NCBI GenBank assembly: GCA_964478545.1
Contig: CAYZIS010000004.1
Span: 62,001 to 126,000, forward strand
Direction of reading: 5' to 3'
DNA length: 64,000 nucleotides
DNA from: DQWO01 sp964478545
Lineage (GTDB): Bacteria; Desulfobacterota; Anaeroferrophillalia; Anaeroferrophillales; Anaeroferrophillaceae
The notes under the pieces were generated by a model. It worked only from the letters and a program-made list of their open reading frames with translations, searched no databases and had not been told where the DNA came from. Of the stretch, positions 60,600 to 64,000 are shown one piece after another. The translations under genes and the position numbers were made by a program. Numbering within the stretch: the stretch's first letter is position 1; every line of letters starts with the position of its first letter.

Positions 60600-61184
60600 C
60601 TAATTCCCCTTAGACTGGCTGGCGTTGGATGTTTTTATTGCAGCAACCGAGGTCAGCATTGAGTTGATCAGAAATTCTTTCAGTTCCAGGTCCTGTAACT
60701 TATGCGACTTAAGGTAGATAAGCTCGGACTGTTTGAGGGGTAGAGATTGTTTTAAGTTATCCAGAAAATTAACAATGGTTTCATTGTCAATGGAAATTCC
60801 CTTGATATTCAGGCTTGGTCCTTTTTTGTTTAGTTGGGTAAACCATAATTTGTCAGGTTTGTATTGGTTTAGATCGTGCAGGGTATAAATTGGTTCCAAT
60901 CTGGCAGAATCCAAATTATTGATAACGGCAATTTTTTTGGCAATTACATCTTTTTGCTGCTTATAGCGATTGATTTTATCAATAACAGGCTTCAAGACTG
61001 CAATTTCCTGCTGGGTCCGTTTCAGATTGCGGGATGTCCGGTTGATCTTTGTAACGATAAAAAACTGTATATAGCCAAAAACAGCCACAACCACAATAAT
61101 CGTAAATATTCCAATGGCTAACTGATTCTGCAGGTTGTGCTTTTTTCGTTCAGCGCGAACCGGGAGAAGGTTTATTCTAATCAT
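60600..61184 (-). CDS. pilN: Type IV pilus assembly protein PilN
   Basis: A 194-residue protein. Starts MIRINLLPVRAERKK, the short cytoplasmic INLLP motif that binds PilM, then a helix (ILAIGIFTIIVVVAVFGY region), coiled coil and periplasmic domain. ATGA overlap with pilM; one base before pilO. Confidence 0.96.
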   Translation of the reverse strand: MIRINLLPVRAERKKHNLQNQLAIGIFTIIVVVAVFGYIQFFIVTKINRTSRNLKRTQQEIAVLKPVIDKINRYKQQKDVIAKKIAVINNLDSARLEPIYTLHDLNQYKPDKLWFTQLNKKGPSLNIKGISIDNETIVNFLDNLKQSLPLKQSELIYLKSHKLQDLELKEFLINSMLTSVAAIKTSNASQSKGN

Positions 61185-62239
61185 TTAATTCTATCCTTCC
61201 TCAGTGCCAGACCTACAGCAACACCAGCCAAAGGGGCGATATCCTGAATATACTCGAGATCAAATTTTGCTTCAGGGATGATTAGATCGCGAAAAGGATT
61301 AATAATTTCTGTAGAGATATTGGTGATCTCCTGAACCGCTTTAACAATACCAGCCAATTTGGCGCCTCCACCAGCAAGGTAGATCTTTTCCACCCGACTT
61401 CCGGATGCGGATGTGTGATAAAAATCAATGGTTTTGGCAATTTCATTAATATAGGTAAATGAGGCATCAGAGATTAATTTGCTGGTGTCTTCTGCATTGA
61501 GTCCTTCAACGGGAACGCCAAGCTTTAGTTGCTCGGCAGTCTGGTAATTCAGGTTCAGCTGTTTTTGTAACTGTTCAGTGATCTGTCGACTTCCTACCGT
61601 AATGTCGCGGTTGAAATTTGACATTCCATCCTTAAGGATATTGATATTGGTAAGATTGGAGCCGATATCCACCAGGGTTACGATTTCTTCTGTAGCATCC
61701 TCATAATTATATTCATACATATTTTCCAGGGCAAAGGTATCCACATCCACGACTGCCGGCTGAAGGCCAGCTTCTTCTATGACTCCCAGGTAATCACTGA
61801 TGACATCTTTTTTGACCGCCACCAGCAGAACATCCATTTTGTCATCAGCTTCCAGACTGGGGCCTAAAATCTGAAAATCAAGATTGACATCAAAGATATC
61901 GTAGGGAATGTGGTGGACGGCTTCCTCATAAATAGTACTTTCTACCGTGTCCTCATCCATTAACGGCATCAGAATCTTTTTGATGATTACCGAGTGGCCT
62001 GAAATGGAGGTACATATCTGCTTTTTCTTGATTTTCAGGTTTTTAACCAGGTTCTTGATGGCATTGACAATGGCCATGGAGTCCATGATCGTGCCATCAA
62101 TTATGGTATCTGATGGCAGAATTGCATAACCAAAATTTTGCAGAGTATATCTTGGCCCTGAATTCTTCAGCTCCACAATTTTAATGTAGCTGGAACCGAT
62201 ATTGAGCCCGAGCAGGGTCTTTGATTTTTGGAAAAACAT
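61181..62239 (-). CDS. pilM: Type IV pilus assembly protein PilM
   Basis: A 352-residue actin-like ATPase. LLGLNIGSSYIKIVELK (phosphate 1), VTLVDIGSNLTNINIL (phosphate 2) and KIYLAGGGAKLAGIVKAV (adenosine region). Cytoplasmic ring of the pilus alignment complex. First gene of the five-gene operon; TTGGAGGG ribosome site. Confidence 0.97.
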   Translation of the reverse strand: MFFQKSKTLLGLNIGSSYIKIVELKNSGPRYTLQNFGYAILPSDTIIDGTIMDSMAIVNAIKNLVKNLKIKKKQICTSISGHSVIIKKILMPLMDEDTVESTIYEEAVHHIPYDIFDVNLDFQILGPSLEADDKMDVLLVAVKKDVISDYLGVIEEAGLQPAVVDVDTFALENMYEYNYEDATEEIVTLVDIGSNLTNINILKDGMSNFNRDITVGSRQITEQLQKQLNLNYQTAEQLKLGVPVEGLNAEDTSKLISDASFTYINEIAKTIDFYHTSASGSRVEKIYLAGGGAKLAGIVKAVQEITNISTEIINPFRDLIIPEAKFDLEYIQDIAPLAGVAVGLALRKDRIK

Positions 62240-62348
62240 GGCCCTCCAATAGTTTTATCTAAATTAAAAAGCCGCTGAAAAAAAGGTGATGTTACTTCGG
62301 TTGTCAGGTCGAAAAAGACAGAAAACGTTTTACCAATCAGGCCGAGAT

Positions 62349-62377
62349 ATTATACCTGTCGACCGTTTTATCAATAA
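62349..62377 (-). promoter_or_regulatory. Predicted pilM operon promoter
   Basis: On the minus strand, TTATTG (62377-62372), 17 bases, then a perfect TATAAT (62354-62349). The -35 is poor. An overlapping TTGATA gives only 14 bases. It is 110 bases before the pilM ATG. Confidence 0.4.
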
Positions 62378-62642
62378 TTTTAGCTTTTTTTGAATTTTTT
62401 TAGAAAAATAATGAGCAATATTAGTGCCACTGGTTTTTTTATTGCCGGCTAAAAGGTCCTAAAGATACCCTGCGAAAGCCATGAGATGCTGAAATCATTA
62501 TGTTTTGTAGCTTTTTCCCTTTGGTGACTGGGTTGAAAAAGGTAGGTTAATGTATCTTGAAATACAAATTAGTAATTTTCTTTGTTGGTTAAATTAAGCA
62601 AAAAATGAAGGGAAGTGGAGGAATGCTGACTATCAAAGGGTA
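62378..62642. other. Non-coding gap between cpoB and the pilM promoter
   Basis: No gene and no clear terminator for cpoB. AT-rich, without any of the repeat families seen elsewhere. Confidence 0.4.
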
Positions 62643-63521
62643 TTATCTACCCAGCACTTTCAGCTTTCGCCTGGCAATTTCCGCTTGATCGGAATCGGGA
62701 TAGTCAGCGATGACTTTTTCCAGGATGATTTTACCATCGGTCTTATCACCAAGCATCAGAAAGGAGAATCCCTGCTTCAGAAGAGCGCTGGGGATCTTTG
62801 GATTGTGAGGATATTTTGTGATAATTTGATCGTATTTTATGATAGCTTCTTCGTATTGTTTCTCCTTGTAGGAGCACTCGGCGATCCAGAACAGGGCGTT
62901 AACCCGAAACATGCTCTGGGGAAAGGCCGTAAGAAACTTGGTGAATTTCTTCCTGGCAGAGGAATAATTACCCCGTTTAAACACCGCGTATGTATCATCA
63001 TAGAATGCCTTTTCCCGGGCACCTGCAGTTGCTACTGTTTTAGTTACTTCTTTTTTCTGTGGGCTGGTATCTGGGGGGGGGGTGGTTGTTGCTCCTCCGG
63101 CAATCAGGGGTGGTTTTACAGCAGCAGGACTATTTCCGGCCTGCTGCTGTAATTGTTGCACAGAGATTTCCAGTTGTTTTAAACGGGCGTCAAGGCGTTC
63201 ATAGACCAGCTGCACATCCTTGGCTTCGACTGCTGGAAGTTCCCGTGGGGTACGGTGATTTTCTTCCAGGTTGGCATTCATTATTTGTACTTCGGTTTCT
63301 AGGCTGTCAAGTCTAACGTTGACGTCAGCATTTAACCTCTGTAGTTCAGCGCCGCTCTTGCGCTGACTTTTCGCCTGTCTGGACTCAACATCATTAACCC
63401 GTCGCTGCAGGTTGCGGACAGTATCATCAAGCTGGACGTATGACTGATCAGTTACACATCCGGTTCCGCAAATGACAACCAGTACAAACACCAGAAAAAA
63501 GTGCTGATGACGGATGTTCAT
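62643..63521 (-). CDS. cpoB: Cell division coordinator CpoB (YbgF, tol-pal associated)
   Basis: A 292-residue protein. Signal region with VVICGTGCVT, which contains a possible lipoprotein Cys (GTGC). A coiled coil (about 30-130; NLQRRVNDVESRQAK), a Pro/Thr linker and three TPRs (FYDDTYAVFKRGNYSSARKK, NALFWIAECSYKEKQYEEAI, KIPSALLKQGFSFLMLGD). Coordinates outer-membrane constriction with septal peptidoglycan synthesis. Directly downstream of pal. Confidence 0.93.
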   Translation of the reverse strand: MNIRHQHFFLVFVLVVICGTGCVTDQSYVQLDDTVRNLQRRVNDVESRQAKSQRKSGAELQRLNADVNVRLDSLETEVQIMNANLEENHRTPRELPAVEAKDVQLVYERLDARLKQLEISVQQLQQQAGNSPAAVKPPLIAGGATTTPPPDTSPQKKEVTKTVATAGAREKAFYDDTYAVFKRGNYSSARKKFTKFLTAFPQSMFRVNALFWIAECSYKEKQYEEAIIKYDQIITKYPHNPKIPSALLKQGFSFLMLGDKTDGKIILEKVIADYPDSDQAEIARRKLKVLGR

Positions 63522-63573
63522 ACTACCCCTTCGATCTCAACCCACGACCTGCATATGCATGTCTGATATTTTT

Positions 63574-63600
63574 ACTGACTGCCATTAGCTGTCAGTCAGT
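63574..63600 (-). other. Hairpin between pal and cpoB
   Basis: ACTGACTG (63574-63581) and CAGTCAGT (63593-63600) are inverted. On the minus strand the stem is followed by AAAATATC rather than a T-run, so it is a processing or partial-termination site at best. Confidence 0.35.
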
Positions 63601-63634
63601 ATGTACCAAGAATCTTAAAAATTTGTAACAGGTA

Positions 63635-64000
63635 CTATTTTTCGACAATAACAAAATCATCACGACGGTTTTTCCACCAGCAACCTTCATAGTGGCCGCC
63701 ACAAGTCGGTTTTTCCTCACCATAACTGATGGTTTCCAGCTGGTTAGGAGATATTCCCTGATAGACAAGGTATTTTTTGGCATTGGCTGCCCGCCGTTCT
63801 CCCAGTGCCAGGTTGTATTCGTTGGAACCCCGTTCATCACAATTGCCTTCAATCCTGACAACTGCTTCGGGATTGTCCTTTATCCACTGGGCGTTTTTGG
63901 CCAGCTGATTTCTGGAAAGGTCTTTGAGATTATACTTGTCAAAATCGAAATAGATGGGGTCCAATTTATCCCCTACAGCAAGCATTGGTGCGGCAGAAAG
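63635..64000 (-). CDS. pal: Peptidoglycan-associated lipoprotein Pal, 5' partial
   Basis: The frame is open through the window end, so the signal peptide and lipobox Cys are not seen. The visible 121 residues are the OmpA-like peptidoglycan-binding domain: IYFDFDKYNLKDLSR, VRIEGNCDERGSNEYNLALG, RRAANAKKYLVYQGI, and a CGGHYEGCWWKNRRDDFVI end, typical of Pal. Part of the Tol-Pal envelope complex. Confidence 0.94.
   Translation of the reverse strand, partial: LSAAPMLAVGDKLDPIYFDFDKYNLKDLSRNQLAKNAQWIKDNPEAVVRIEGNCDERGSNEYNLALGERRAANAKKYLVYQGISPNQLETISYGEEKPTCGGHYEGCWWKNRRDDFVIVEK

Noticed and set aside
1..64000. CRISPR arrays, tRNA, rRNA, prophage, toxin-antitoxin or defence systems
   Set aside because: The repeats seen are dispersed and unequal, not regularly spaced; no tRNA-like cloverleaf or phage/defence gene was recognised on reading.

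Overview
The window looks like a chromosomal segment of an anaerobic, Gram-negative bacterium of the Desulfobacterota (old Deltaproteobacteria). The clues are a small four-haem class III cytochrome c, a system II (ResB/CcsA) cytochrome c maturation pair, a DUF362 ferredoxin-like protein, a DUF2232 gene between rpsR and rplI, a DUF4416 gene, a complete pilMNOPQ cluster, Tol-Pal genes, and VPxPA-type CTERM and dockerin proteins together. This placement is inferred from gene content; there is no rRNA in the window.

Region 1 (1-13.1 kb) is an accessory island on the + strand encoding exported proteins. Most carry dockerin-like Ca-binding repeats: a subtilase (cut by the window edge), a cohesin-plus-dockerin protein, a VPIPG-CTERM protein, a carrier of four carboxypeptidase-regulatory-like repeats, a roughly 1,700-residue multidomain protein (Kre9/KNH-like domains, a five-bladed-propeller glycosidase-like domain, BACON, PPC, TSP3-like, dockerin and Cys-rich repeats) and a parallel beta-helix/PKD protein. 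Between them lie broken genes: a transposase tail, a dockerin gene relic and a decayed Cys-rich tail.

Region 2 (13.1-23 kb), mostly on the - strand, has a Wzy/O-antigen-ligase-type membrane protein fused to TPRs, a DUF218 protein, rpmB (+), a bifunctional Rel, a double-SPOR protein and an EF-G-like GTPase. Region 3 (23-30 kb) has the DUF362 ferredoxin, rpsF-rpsR-DUF2232-rplI-dnaB and a universal stress protein. Region 4 (30-47.7 kb) has an FdhD-like gene, tadA-ahcY-era, rfaE1-DUF4416-dapF-dapA, gpsA, two dapB genes flanking a LysR regulator, gyrA-ubiE and elbB. Region 5 (47.7-55.4 kb) has the cytochrome, resB-ccsA and gap-pgk-tpiA-secG. Region 6 (55.5-64 kb, - strand) has aroK, aroC, pilQPONM, cpoB and a partial pal.

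The most unusual feature of the conserved part is its intergenic DNA. At least six families of short non-coding elements with inverted ends (about 130-240 bp) occupy nearly every gap over 150 bp. They are nested in each other in places, abut stop codons, and sit between promoters and genes. One family (A) shows compensatory changes in its predicted stem, so a folded DNA or RNA is probably under selection. I found no tRNA, rRNA, CRISPR array, intact insertion sequence or prophage.
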